Source: Candidatus Poribacteria bacterium
GTDB lineage: Bacteria; Poribacteria; WGA-4E; WGA-3G
Direction of reading: 5' to 3'
Assembly (NCBI GenBank): GCA_022821495.1
Contig: JAJEDN010000013.1
Location: forward strand, 1-62,326
Length of the DNA: 62,326 bases
Below are positions 33,829 through 42,823 of this stretch, piece after piece. Position 1 is the first letter of the stretch. Every line of letters starts with the position of its first letter. A program made the position numbers and the translations under genes. A model generated the notes under the pieces. It did not search any database, was not told the DNA's origin, and was given only the letters and a program-made list of their open reading frames with translations.

Positions 33829-36627
33829 ATGCAAGGATTATCACTTAATTTTTGTTCGGAAACGCTTTTCTCGTTGACTGATAAAATTAAATCCAGTATT
33901 GAGGGACGGATGAGTTGGGGTGACACCTTTGGCTTGGGACTCGGTGTCAAATCCGATAAACACCTAATTGTTTGGACACCGAAGCAAACCTCAGAAGGCG
34001 ACATCCTACCCGGTTTTGACTCAGAAGATGGCAAACTTACCCTGAAAATGCGACCGCGTCCAGGGGCTTGGGTCTCCTGGATTGACGAAGCAAAAGTTGC
34101 TGCTGAAACACGCGATGACTACGACAGGGTTCATAGAAGCATTCAAGAATTGGAACGGAATGCACGCCAAATTACAGACTTCGCCGATGGCGTTGTCTCG
34201 GACATAACCATCCAAAATTTGGGAAAATCCCTGACGCTTTCCGAACTCACGCAGGACGTTTTGAAAGCACGCCTGGCAATACCGACTACCATCAAAACCG
34301 GCGGGTATATACTCGCGCAAATTGATGATACGCATGCTGAAAATATGTATGCGCCAACTGTTGTTATTCCAGAGCAAACTCATATCCATCGCGTTCACCT
34401 CAATGAGGATTCACTTTTTGACCAAATACACGTAGAGGCCTACAACGTACTTCTCGTCGTACTACGAACGCATATAAAGCAGTACCCTGATCTCGCTGAT
34501 TTAGGGTACAGTCTAACACTTCACACCCGATTGTCCAGTATCTCTGATGAGGACGAAGAGATACCAGACGCGACGGAAGCACATACTCCTATTCAAGTCC
34601 TCGCTACAGCAGCAGTTTACAATCCGCTTGAACCGGAAACGCTGCAGTTAGTACCCATCGCATTCAACGCACCTGCTGAAGAAATTGAAACTGCGATCGG
34701 TGAGAGTTCAAAGAAAATCGAAGCATATACGCTGAAAGCGAACCAGCATGCCCACCAACTCATGACGCAGTTCCAACAAGGCGTAGAAACCCGTTTGAGA
34801 GCCCTCGTTCTTGGACCCGGACAACGCGTTCATAATAAAGTATGGGACGATCTGGTGATTCGAGAACTGCGGAGTACGATGCTCGCCTTCGTCGAGTTTT
34901 ATACCGAATACCTTACCGAACATTTTGAGGAAACGGTCACAGCAGCGAAAACGGATGCGCTCGCTCAAAGTATTGACCCGATGATAGAATTTTGGCAGCT
35001 GCAGGATAATCAACAATTAACCCTGAATCACCTTATTCAATCCTCCTACAGATTGGCGAATCAGGTACTCGATCGAGCAGCTGGGTTATTTCATGATTTA
35101 GTCTTTGAGCAAGACTTCATTGAAACAGGTCTTGTCAAACAAGTGGAACTCCTAACATTTCAAGATAATGAACTCTTGGATGAAATTTATCTGCCGAAAT
35201 GGACGCGTGGAACAGTCCGTGAAAAAATAGCAAGTATCAGCCTTCGATCGACTTTGCATGCCGCTCAAATCGAACGTTTGACAACGATCTGGTTGGAATT
35301 GCTGGAACTCGCGAATTTCGCAAGTCAACACAAACAAGACTTTGAAACCGTTATTCAACCTTTAACCGATCTCCTATTGACAGCGAAAACTGGACAAACG
35401 CAGCGCCGAGCACAACAGCTGCAGCAGCGAGGGAATGCTACTAATTTTCCGGGTTTTGAAATTCCTGATGCTATCTTTCAACAACTGCTTGAACATGTGA
35501 AGTTGCACTTACCAACCATAGAACACTGGTTAGCGAACCGTCCACCAAAGACGGACACGCAACAACATTACGCAACCCTATGGACGTTAGTGCTTGATGG
35601 TAAGCTTCGAGAACAACTCCTCGCTGATGTCCAACCGACATGCGACATTAATCTCAGCGTACCCGACCAGACAAAAAGATTGATTAACCTCATGTTGGAA
35701 AGTACGCTAATTATTCAAACCGAAAAGGACCGGAAGTCGATCGAACGGAATCTCAATCGGGCAATCCTCTCGAAAACAGGGCACGAATTGACGAATATCA
35801 CTACGGAGGCGATGCTCGCTATCCATGGCGATACACTCCTCGCAATGCTCTATGAGGAATTGATCGGCTATCATAGCACCTTAGCCAAGCGCGCAAACAG
35901 ACTCACAAACGCTCCCCAAAAAGGGAAACAGCGGAAACGTGGACGCCCACAAAATGGCAGTGCAGCAAACGTTGAGTCCGTTACCGCAGAACAACAGAAA
36001 GTCGAAGAACTTATGACTTTCCTAAGACCTTACCGCCAAGAGGAGGTCATCGGCACTTTAGCAACTGCCGGGCTTGACCCGCGCACTTCCAATCTGGAGA
36101 AGATTCGGAAACAGCAAGTCCTTAGTTTCGATGTCAGCGATTTGCCCGCAATAGGTGAAACATGGCTGGATGAAAGCAAGAGTGTTAAAGATTATCCGAA
36201 TTTGCGGATGTTCCTTCTACAAAATCAACTGCCAGTATCAACGACCGGCAGACTTCTGATGGAGTTACGACAACATTTCTCTGATGAACTCTTCAACCAC
36301 GTCTTAGGGCTTATTCAAGAGGTGAAAGCACTCCAAAGCACTGATTACAAAGGCGACCTGCTTAATCAGTTTGTCGCTTATATCTCTGAAAAGGTATGGC
36401 GATGGGAATTAACCCAGATTACGGAAACTGAACTCCCACTCTTGCTGAAGGAGAAGGTGCTGGCATCGGCAATCTGTTACGAAAAAGAAGTCGATACCCT
36501 ACTGGAATACGTCGAACGCTACGATGAACTCGTATCGACAAAACTGTCAGTAGACACCGAAATGGACAACCACCGTCAATATATTGAGAAACAATTTCAA
36601 GCGATCGTTGAGAGCCTTTTAGTATAG
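33829..36627 (+). CDS. Large, mostly helical protein of unknown function (932 residues)
   Basis: I do not recognise this protein. Residues 1-100 are mixed (MSWGDTFGLGLGVKSDKHLIVWTPKQ, then RPRPGAWVSWIDEA), about 100-180 helical with charged heptads, 180-300 beta-containing (IHRVHLNEDSLFDQIHVEAY, TPIQVLATAAVYNPLEPETL), and about 310-930 overwhelmingly helical and rich in Leu, Gln, Glu and Thr. There is no signal peptide, membrane helix, Walker motif or nuclease motif that I can see. Around residues 697-708 is a basic segment, KGKQRKRGRPQNG, with the GRP core of an AT-hook, suggesting contact with DNA. The body resembles a long scaffold. It stands alone after an MT-A70 gene, and a 12-bp inverted repeat follows it. 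Confidence 0.8.
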   Translation: MQGLSLNFCSETLFSLTDKIKSSIEGRMSWGDTFGLGLGVKSDKHLIVWTPKQTSEGDILPGFDSEDGKLTLKMRPRPGAWVSWIDEAKVAAETRDDYDRVHRSIQELERNARQITDFADGVVSDITIQNLGKSLTLSELTQDVLKARLAIPTTIKTGGYILAQIDDTHAENMYAPTVVIPEQTHIHRVHLNEDSLFDQIHVEAYNVLLVVLRTHIKQYPDLADLGYSLTLHTRLSSISDEDEEIPDATEAHTPIQVLATAAVYNPLEPETLQLVPIAFNAPAEEIETAIGESSKKIEAYTLKANQHAHQLMTQFQQGVETRLRALVLGPGQRVHNKVWDDLVIRELRSTMLAFVEFYTEYLTEHFEETVTAAKTDALAQSIDPMIEFWQLQDNQQLTLNHLIQSSYRLANQVLDRAAGLFHDLVFEQDFIETGLVKQVELLTFQDNELLDEIYLPKWTRGTVREKIASISLRSTLHAAQIERLTTIWLELLELANFASQHKQDFETVIQPLTDLLLTAKTGQTQRRAQQLQQRGNATNFPGFEIPDAIFQQLLEHVKLHLPTIEHWLANRPPKTDTQQHYATLWTLVLDGKLREQLLADVQPTCDINLSVPDQTKRLINLMLESTLIIQTEKDRKSIERNLNRAILSKTGHELTNITTEAMLAIHGDTLLAMLYEELIGYHSTLAKRANRLTNAPQKGKQRKRGRPQNGSAANVESVTAEQQKVEELMTFLRPYRQEEVIGTLATAGLDPRTSNLEKIRKQQVLSFDVSDLPAIGETWLDESKSVKDYPNLRMFLLQNQLPVSTTGRLLMELRQHFSDELFNHVLGLIQEVKALQSTDYKGDLLNQFVAYISEKVWRWELTQITETELPLLLKEKVLASAICYEKEVDTLLEYVERYDELVSTKLSVDTEMDNHRQYIEKQFQAIVESLLV

Positions 36628-36636
36628 TTTCGATTT

Positions 36637-36709
36637 CGTTTGTAGTAGGGAAACCCTTTATTGCTCGTCCTTAAACGCAAACATGCAATGGATCGCACTA
36701 CTACAAACG
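36637..36709. repeat. 73-base element with 12-bp terminal inverted repeats
   Basis: CGTTTGTAGTAG (36637-36648) is matched exactly by CTACTACAAACG (36698-36709) with 49 bases between. It starts 9 bases after the stop of the 932-residue gene. Its size and ends fit a MITE-like or REP-like unit, or a large hairpin at the transcript end. Confidence 0.55.
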
Positions 36710-36807
36710 AACTCTTAAATTCAAAATTGATAAAGTCGTAAGAGGGGTTGCTAATCCCGAATTACAAATGGACTTTCCGCAAGTCCGCTACAGAGACAGA
36801 GTAATAG

Positions 36808-37725
36808 ATGAAAATAGTTTTATTGGGCAACAGTCAACTTGCCATTTCAGCCGCATGGGGCTTATGTCAATCGGAGACGACACGTGAAATTGTCTTTGTG
36901 TCGGATGCAACATCCAGCAAAAACAAACATAGGTTTGTTCCGCCGAAAGGAGATGCCCCCGGAAAACTCCGAGACCTTGTGGAATCTAACGCGTTAAGTG
37001 CAAGCGATACCGCAATCTCTTTCTCCAATGCACCCGAAGGTTTGTCTGGCGCAGATGTGGTTATTTTGTTACCACCAATGGGACAATCCGGGTTCCGATC
37101 CGCACAAGCGTCAAAGACAATAGGCACCACCCTCGCAAAGCGTTTTATCGAAGGAATCCAGCAGAACGCATCGGATGCTAAGATTTTGGTGGCAGTATCA
37201 CCCGCAAATTACATCGCCGCATGGATACATCAAACTCTCGGCGGCGGCAAAATCATCGGTCTCGGAAATGGCACTGCTACAGCACACTTAACCGCTGAAA
37301 TCGCAAAACGTGTTGAGGTTTCAGTAAAAGATGTAACCGCTTTGGCTATCGGGAGCGACTGGGAGACGTACCCACTTCCACAATACTGCCGAGTCAACGG
37401 CATTCCGTTATCTCAACTGATGCCTAACACTGAAATTGACAGTCTTTGTGATGTAGTCTCGAAACGCTGTCCTTATACCACGCAATCCGAATATACCCTA
37501 ATAAGCCATATTTTACAAGTGGTCTCCGCAATTGCCCTTGATAAAAAGCGGGTGATGAGCGTCGGCACGCATATATCAGCTGGCGAAACATCTGTTTACC
37601 TGAACGTCCCGGCGCAGATCGGAAGCGATGGTGTAACGTCGATCGTCCCATTGGAGTTGGATGCGCGTCAACGTGAACAGTTCAAAAAATTAGTCACACA
37701 GAGTGCCGAAGACCAATCCCAGTGA
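36808..37725 (+). CDS. Lactate/malate dehydrogenase-fold protein without the catalytic residues
   Basis: 305 residues with the fold of the LDH/MDH family: an N-terminal nucleotide-binding strand-loop-helix (IVLLGNSQLAISAAWGL), ADVVILLPP, a mid-region equivalent to the NPVD strand, IIGLGNGTA, VSVKDVTALAIGSDWETYP and the closing VYLNVPAQIGSDGVTSIVPLELDARQREQF. The known catalytic positions are changed: the GEHGD histidine site reads GSDWE, the NPVD site reads SPANY, and the LDxxR arginine site reads NGTATAH. The cofactor loop GxGxxG is also reduced. It is unlikely to be a classical dehydrogenase and may bind a ligand or act on another substrate. xdhC lies downstream. Confidence 0.7.
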   Translation: MKIVLLGNSQLAISAAWGLCQSETTREIVFVSDATSSKNKHRFVPPKGDAPGKLRDLVESNALSASDTAISFSNAPEGLSGADVVILLPPMGQSGFRSAQASKTIGTTLAKRFIEGIQQNASDAKILVAVSPANYIAAWIHQTLGGGKIIGLGNGTATAHLTAEIAKRVEVSVKDVTALAIGSDWETYPLPQYCRVNGIPLSQLMPNTEIDSLCDVVSKRCPYTTQSEYTLISHILQVVSAIALDKKRVMSVGTHISAGETSVYLNVPAQIGSDGVTSIVPLELDARQREQFKKLVTQSAEDQSQ

Positions 37726-37892
37726 GATTACAACGCATTTCCTTGTAAGAGCGGGTGTTTTGCTTGGGTGTTTTTTGTCGCTCGCGATATTTGAACCACA
37801 AAATTTAGATAGACAGAGCATTACACATCAAGCAGATACCGAGTGAAACCGAATGACTCTCTGACTGCCGACGGCCGACCGGGAACAAAAAA

Positions 37893-39014
37893 ATGCGAGA
37901 AATATACCAAAAAATCCCAGAACTCATTGAATCCGATCAAGTCGGTGCCTACTGTACTGTCGTGGAAACGAAAGGCTCTACGCCACAAAAACCAGGGTCA
38001 AAGCTGCTCATTCTCCCCAATTTGCGGAACATCGGCACGCTCGGTGGTGGTTGCGTTGAAGCAGAGGCGCGCCGACAAGCGATAGGGTTGATGCAAGGCG
38101 GGACACCACGGCTCCTTGAGTTTCAATTGGATAGCGACTACGGTTGGGACGACGGACTCATCTGCGGCGGGAACATGAAAATCTTCATTGATCTGCCGAA
38201 GACCGAAACGGAAGCCGAAATGTTTGAGCGGCTCCAAACGCTGAACGCTGAAAAAACGCCACTCGTCTGCGCAACGGTTGTAACGAGTGCCAAGCGGGGT
38301 GTAGATGTCGGCATGAAAATGATTTTCGCTACTACTGGTGAACGGATCGGGACATTGGGTGATTCCGTTTTAGAAGCCGCGATTGAAGCGGAAACCGCCG
38401 AAGTCCTTGAAAAAAACCGAGCAAGTCTGTTCCGTGAGGACGAGACAGCTGCAGTTTTTTTGGAACCGTTGCAACCGCGTCCGACATTACTTATTGCTGG
38501 TGCCGGTCACGTCGGTCAAGCCCTCTGTCATCTCGGTAGCTGGTTAGATTTTGACATCGCTATTGTTGACGATCGCGCTGACTTTGCCTCTGCAGAACGG
38601 TTGCCAGAGGCAGACGATATCATCATCGGTGACATCGCCACCGAACTCCGAAATTACCCGATTACCCCGCTGACATACGTTGTGATTGTCACCCGTGGGC
38701 ATCAGCACGATGAATCTGCGTTACACAGCGTCGTTGAATCGGATGCCCGTTACATCGGTTTGATAGGCAGCCGCCGAAAAATTAAACTGATCTTCGACGA
38801 TCTGCTGGAAGCCGGGATTTCCAAAGAGAGACTCGAACGCGTTTACGCGCCGATCGGGATAGATATTAACTCGAAAACCGTGCCAGAAATTGCGGTCAGT
38901 ATCGCATCGCAGTTAATTCAGATTCGAAATGCTGCTGACGATGTCCACACCTTTGATGCCCAACCAGCCCGAATGCCTACTGTTAAGGTAGTAGGAGGGG
39001 GAAAAAATGAGTGA
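37893..39014 (+). CDS. XdhC/CoxI family protein
   Basis: 373 residues. XdhC-type proteins help insert the sulfurated molybdenum cofactor into xanthine dehydrogenase-like enzymes. The N-terminal XdhC_CoxI domain shows AYCTVVETKGSTPQKPGSKL and GTLGGGCVEAEARRQA; the C-terminal Rossmann domain shows TLLIAGAGHVGQALCHLGSWL, VDDRADFAS, YVVIVTRGHQHDESAL and YIGLIGSRRKI. No molybdoenzyme is encoded nearby. It overlaps the next gene by 8 bases, so the two are coupled. Confidence 0.92.
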   Translation: MREIYQKIPELIESDQVGAYCTVVETKGSTPQKPGSKLLILPNLRNIGTLGGGCVEAEARRQAIGLMQGGTPRLLEFQLDSDYGWDDGLICGGNMKIFIDLPKTETEAEMFERLQTLNAEKTPLVCATVVTSAKRGVDVGMKMIFATTGERIGTLGDSVLEAAIEAETAEVLEKNRASLFREDETAAVFLEPLQPRPTLLIAGAGHVGQALCHLGSWLDFDIAIVDDRADFASAERLPEADDIIIGDIATELRNYPITPLTYVVIVTRGHQHDESALHSVVESDARYIGLIGSRRKIKLIFDDLLEAGISKERLERVYAPIGIDINSKTVPEIAVSIASQLIQIRNAADDVHTFDAQPARMPTVKVVGGGKNE

Positions 39015-39594
39015 TACTCACACACAGAATGTTGCCGACATCAACCAGCCGGCCGAACTGGAAGACATCCCGCTCAATTGGGGTCCATCAGAATTTGTTC
39101 AAACGCACAGTGGTCCCCGCGCTCGCCGTACCGCCCCCGCCACCCCAGAGTTTTGGGCGGTTTGGCAGAGGAATGAGGAGGCTCTCAAAACCGCTGGCAT
39201 TTTCCACTTCCGCCAATCGTCAGGCGACTCGTGGGTAGGATGGTGGAATGATATTTGTATAGATGAAAAGAAATCTTATACACTCAGCGAAGTCATTGAC
39301 GCTGTAAAGCAGACGCTGGATGGCGTAAGCGAACACTCAGCACACAACCAACTCCGGTATTCATCTATCGATCTATATTGGCTCCTCCACGACATGCTCC
39401 GATATGTGAATCAGAACGTCCCAGGCGAGTATGTCCTGCATCAGCTGAAAAAAGATACCTACCAAGTGAGATACGCCGCCGAGGATTCCGTGAAACGGCA
39501 GTCGAGTAGGAAACTCAAAGAAGAGGTAAACCGAACCGCAAATTATCTCGAAGAACTAACAGGCAGACGTCCCTCGTGGGGTGAAAAAAAATAA
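39007..39594 (+). CDS. Uncharacterised soluble protein
   Basis: 195 residues, not recognised. The start overlaps the end of the XdhC gene, with GGAGGGGG upstream. The N-terminal 50 residues are polar and Pro/Ala-rich (ARRTAPATPEF); the rest is likely helical with Trp-rich spots (WVGWWNDI, YWLLHDMLRYV) and a basic/acidic C-terminal helix (RKLKEEVNRTANYLEEL). No signal or membrane segment. Its coupling to XdhC could mean a role in molybdenum-enzyme handling. Confidence 0.6.
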   Translation: MSDTHTQNVADINQPAELEDIPLNWGPSEFVQTHSGPRARRTAPATPEFWAVWQRNEEALKTAGIFHFRQSSGDSWVGWWNDICIDEKKSYTLSEVIDAVKQTLDGVSEHSAHNQLRYSSIDLYWLLHDMLRYVNQNVPGEYVLHQLKKDTYQVRYAAEDSVKRQSSRKLKEEVNRTANYLEELTGRRPSWGEKK

Positions 39595-39645
39595 TTATAG
39601 ACATACCCTCGAATGCCGTGAGGTATGAATCAAGGAATATATTTC

Positions 39646-40548
39646 ATGAACCAAGAACCGAAGGTAACAGTTGAAGATATTGAGATGTCTGTGGATGCAT
39701 TAGATGTCCAAAAAGCCGCAGATATCTTTGAAGAACATGGGTGTCTCGTCGTACGTGGTTTGATGTCCCCCTACATCGAAGCAATACATAAAGATATTGA
39801 AGCGGCAGCAGCAGAATCCATATCGCTACTCGACAAGGCAGAACGGATTGTTGAGGGGTGGCGCACACCAAACGGTACGCTTTTCTTACCGGCACCAGAA
39901 GGCTATGAACGCGACAAACAGATTATGGTGTTATCGATAGGTTATCAGACGAGCGCGGCGTTTTTCCAGTCCGCTTTCGATGAAAATACCGGCAAAATCG
40001 TGGAGGCGATCCTGGGACCGAATGTGGAGATCTTCGGCAACGGGCAGTGCCTCTATAAGGAACCCGTTGGCGGGCATCCGAAGCATCTACATCAGGATTC
40101 TGCGTACTTTGAACACCGCTATCAGGGACCCGTCGGTATCCTAAGTTATGTTGTAGACACCGACTTGGTGAATGGGGCGTTACACGTCGTGCCGGGTTCA
40201 CACCAACTCGGACAACTCAAGCATATTGACACGTTCTCGCACCTCGGTTTGGCAGAAGATGAATGGCCTTGGGAGAGTGCACTCCCCGTCGAAGGCAAAG
40301 CCGGTGATTCGATCTTCTTTAACGTCAAGACGGTACACGGTTCCAAACAGAATATGTCGGATAAACCGCGCCCGATTTTCATCAACCGCTACCGCCGAAC
40401 AGACGACTTTGTCATCATCGGTGGGACAACCACAACAAACCGGGCAGAAGCAGAGAAACGCGCCGCCGCCGCTGAGGAAGCGAAGAAATCTAATAGTGAC
40501 CGAGGTTTGATGTTGCGAGGGTTCCGTCCCTTTAATTCGCAGGATTAA
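39646..40548 (+). CDS. Phytanoyl-CoA dioxygenase family protein (PhyH-1)
   Basis: About 300 residues from the ATG at 39646, with AAGGA upstream; a second in-frame ATG at 39625 is possible. Fe(II)/2-oxoglutarate oxygenase fold with the first metal ligands in HLHQDSAYF (HxD), GALHVVPGSHQLG, GDSIFFNVKTVHGSKQN for the distal His, and a basic residue further on for 2-oxoglutarate. The family hydroxylates many small molecules; the substrate is unknown. It has a Glu/Ala/Lys-rich C-terminal segment. Confidence 0.85.
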   Translation: MNQEPKVTVEDIEMSVDALDVQKAADIFEEHGCLVVRGLMSPYIEAIHKDIEAAAAESISLLDKAERIVEGWRTPNGTLFLPAPEGYERDKQIMVLSIGYQTSAAFFQSAFDENTGKIVEAILGPNVEIFGNGQCLYKEPVGGHPKHLHQDSAYFEHRYQGPVGILSYVVDTDLVNGALHVVPGSHQLGQLKHIDTFSHLGLAEDEWPWESALPVEGKAGDSIFFNVKTVHGSKQNMSDKPRPIFINRYRRTDDFVIIGGTTTTNRAEAEKRAAAAEEAKKSNSDRGLMLRGFRPFNSQD

Positions 40549-40629
40549 ACTTGTTTCTCTAAGTATTTTAACCCCTAAATTCGTCTTGACAGGGACTTTA
40601 TTGTTTGAAGGGGAGCAATTTCTTCGGTT

Positions 40630-41046
40630 CTACAACTGATACAGCATCAGATAAATAATCACGCCTGTTACCGAGACATATAACCAAATCGGAAAGGTTA
40701 TTTTCGCAATACGACGGTGCGCATCAAACCGTTCGCGCCACGCCAAATAGAGCGTACGCAACGCCAACGGCACGATGACAAACGCCAAAAGGATGTGTGA
40801 AATTAGGATGGTAAAATAGACAGGACGAATCCAACCCTGCTGTGTAAACGGCTTTGATCCGGCATTGGCGTGGTAGATAACGTAACTAATCAGAAAAAGC
40901 ACAGACACACCAAACGCGGCGAGCATACATTTTTTGTGTGCGTCAATCTTCCGTTGCCGGATGAATACATATCCGATCGTCAGCAGGATGCCACTGATTG
41001 TATTGAGTGTGGCATTAACTGTTGGTAAATCTGAAATCTCAAGCAC
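40630..41046 (-). CDS. DUF420 family four-helix membrane protein
   Basis: 138 residues with a GTG start at 41046 preceded by AGGAGGAAAAC. Four hydrophobic segments are seen, with the conserved HKKCMLAAFGVSVLFLISYVIYHA, VYFTILISHILLAFVIVPLALRTL and HRRIAKITFPIWLYVSVTGVIIY. DUF420 proteins occur next to cytochrome oxidase genes and may help oxidase assembly, carrying conserved His residues (HKK, YHA, ISH, HRR). No oxidase genes are adjacent here. Confidence 0.9.
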   Translation of the reverse strand: MLEISDLPTVNATLNTISGILLTIGYVFIRQRKIDAHKKCMLAAFGVSVLFLISYVIYHANAGSKPFTQQGWIRPVYFTILISHILLAFVIVPLALRTLYLAWRERFDAHRRIAKITFPIWLYVSVTGVIIYLMLYQL

Positions 41047-41082
41047 GTTTTCCTCCTATGTCCTTGCCGCGGCAGCTACTTT

Positions 41083-41961
41083 TTACCGGGGCCACCGATA
41101 GGCTTGCGCGCCTTTAGAATTTTCTAACGCAAATTCCCACCGTTGACACCACGTCTCATATTTAGTTTCACCCGCTTCTGGACGCAGACGACTCCGCATG
41201 AGAAACGCAGGATAAAAGGGTCTACCCGTAGGCTGATAGACATCGTGGTAACGTAGATCAAAACTCCATCGGACGCTCTCGGATACGTTCGGTTTCGCAC
41301 TGTGGAGCGTATAGTTATGGAACAAAATAACGCCACCTGCCCGGATCGGCAGCGGTTTCGGCGTGAGGTTAGCGGGTTGATTTTCCGGTAGGACTGCCAA
41401 TCCTGCCTCGTTCCAATCGTGTCTGAAAAGCCCCATCTTATGACTACCCGGCATTACCTGTAGACATCCATTTTCCAACGTTGCATCAACAATCGGAATC
41501 CAGACGGTAAGCATAAAATACGGATCCGTATCGGGCCAGCAAACGCCTGCGTCTTGGTGCCAAGGTGTCGGTGCCCGCTGTGAACTCTTTTTCGGTAGGA
41601 CAGCACGGATATGTTGGATCGGGTTACAGATAATCTCAGAACCGACAAAAGACTCAGCAATGTCAAGGATCTTGGGGTTCTTGAGGAAATTGAACGTCGC
41701 TTCGCCGCGTGCCTGCATAATATCCAAATTCGCCGTTACCTCCGGTGTCTCATTCGCAAGATAGAGCAATCGTTCCGTGAAGGGTTTACCGGTGTGTGGG
41801 TCAGTAACTTTTCCTTCCGCATGTAATTTCTCAGCACGTTCTGCGATAATTTTCTCGTATTCAGCGACCACAGGACCCAGATCATTTTCATCAAGTACAT
41901 CTTCGAGCAGCAGATAGCCATTGTCGTGGAAAAACGAAACATGTGATTCGGTTAAACGCAT
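41083..41961 (-). CDS. Phytanoyl-CoA dioxygenase family protein (PhyH-2)
   Basis: 292 residues, with AAGGAGGATGTAAT before the ATG. Metal ligands are in WHQDAGV (HxD) and FHNYTLHSAKPN; the central LQVMPGSHKMGLF and the SVRWSFDLRY arginine region (2-oxoglutarate) are intact. Opening HVSFFHDNGYLLLEDVL is the family's usual start. Fe(II)/2OG oxygenase, substrate unknown. It forms a minus-strand cluster with PhyH-3 and an amidohydrolase, which suggests a shared degradation or modification route. Confidence 0.9.
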   Translation of the reverse strand: MRLTESHVSFFHDNGYLLLEDVLDENDLGPVVAEYEKIIAERAEKLHAEGKVTDPHTGKPFTERLLYLANETPEVTANLDIMQARGEATFNFLKNPKILDIAESFVGSEIICNPIQHIRAVLPKKSSQRAPTPWHQDAGVCWPDTDPYFMLTVWIPIVDATLENGCLQVMPGSHKMGLFRHDWNEAGLAVLPENQPANLTPKPLPIRAGGVILFHNYTLHSAKPNVSESVRWSFDLRYHDVYQPTGRPFYPAFLMRSRLRPEAGETKYETWCQRWEFALENSKGAQAYRWPR

Positions 41962-41985
41962 ATTACATCCTCCTTGTGTTATGTA

Positions 41986-42789
41986 CTACCCCCACCGCTG
42001 TTCTGGCGGATCAAAGACGAACCCATGGAAAAACTTCCGCTGTTCTGGCGAGAGTTGCTTGTTATAGAAATCCTTAGGATATCCCCAATGTTCTTGCGAA
42101 GCGATCATCCACGGATGTTCGTAGGCATAATAGAGCATTTCGCGCCGCCCCTCCGGTTTCGTGAAAATCCCAGCGGAATGCCAAACCGCGTTATGGAACA
42201 GAATCGCACTCCCCGGTGGAGCACACACTTCGAGCGCGCCCGGATATTCGTACGGATACCGTAAGTCTTCGTGGTTTGGGTCGTACATCGCCGTATGGCT
42301 GCCCGGTATGAGCCACAGATTCCCCTGTCCACCTTCTGTCATATCCGTCAGATAATAACCGATTTTAAGTTGCAAAAACGGAATAGGACGTAGATTCCGA
42401 TAGCCTTCATCGTGTCCATCAATGTGCCAACCCATCGGACGTTCCGTAAACTCAGCACCGTCTTCAACGATGGCATCCGATGCGTGATGGTGTGGCATCT
42501 TATTGAGCAATCCCGTGACGTATGGAAGAATCGGTTGCCAATCCAAGAGTTCCAAGAACGCTGGATGATCACCGAGGATATAGAAGATACGAGTGCTATT
42601 TTCGCCGTGAATGTGGGTCATTCCGGTTTGAGATAACCCTTTCTCCTCACGTTCCCGTCGCTTCTCAATGACTTCAGTGAGAGCATCTCTGAGCGTTGCA
42701 ACGTGCGAAGTCCCAAGAAAATTTTCCAAGACGAGATAACCGTTGTTTTCAAAGAAAAACTTTTCGGCATCAGTCAGTTCGTGTAGCAT
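41986..42789 (-). CDS. Phytanoyl-CoA dioxygenase family protein (PhyH-3)
   Basis: 267 residues, with GAGGG upstream of the ATG. Metal ligands are in GWHIDGHDEGY (HxD) and AILFHNAVWHSAG; LWLIPGSHTAMY and the GRREMLYYAYEHPW end complete the core. It opens with DAEKFFFENNGYLVLENFL. It lies 24 bases from PhyH-2 and 34 from the amidohydrolase gene, all on one strand, so an operon is likely. Substrate unknown. Confidence 0.9.
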   Translation of the reverse strand: MLHELTDAEKFFFENNGYLVLENFLGTSHVATLRDALTEVIEKRREREEKGLSQTGMTHIHGENSTRIFYILGDHPAFLELLDWQPILPYVTGLLNKMPHHHASDAIVEDGAEFTERPMGWHIDGHDEGYRNLRPIPFLQLKIGYYLTDMTEGGQGNLWLIPGSHTAMYDPNHEDLRYPYEYPGALEVCAPPGSAILFHNAVWHSAGIFTKPEGRREMLYYAYEHPWMIASQEHWGYPKDFYNKQLSPEQRKFFHGFVFDPPEQRWG

Positions 42790-42823
42790 ATCGTAAACCC
42801 TCTTTTCTTTTTTCGTGAGGTTC

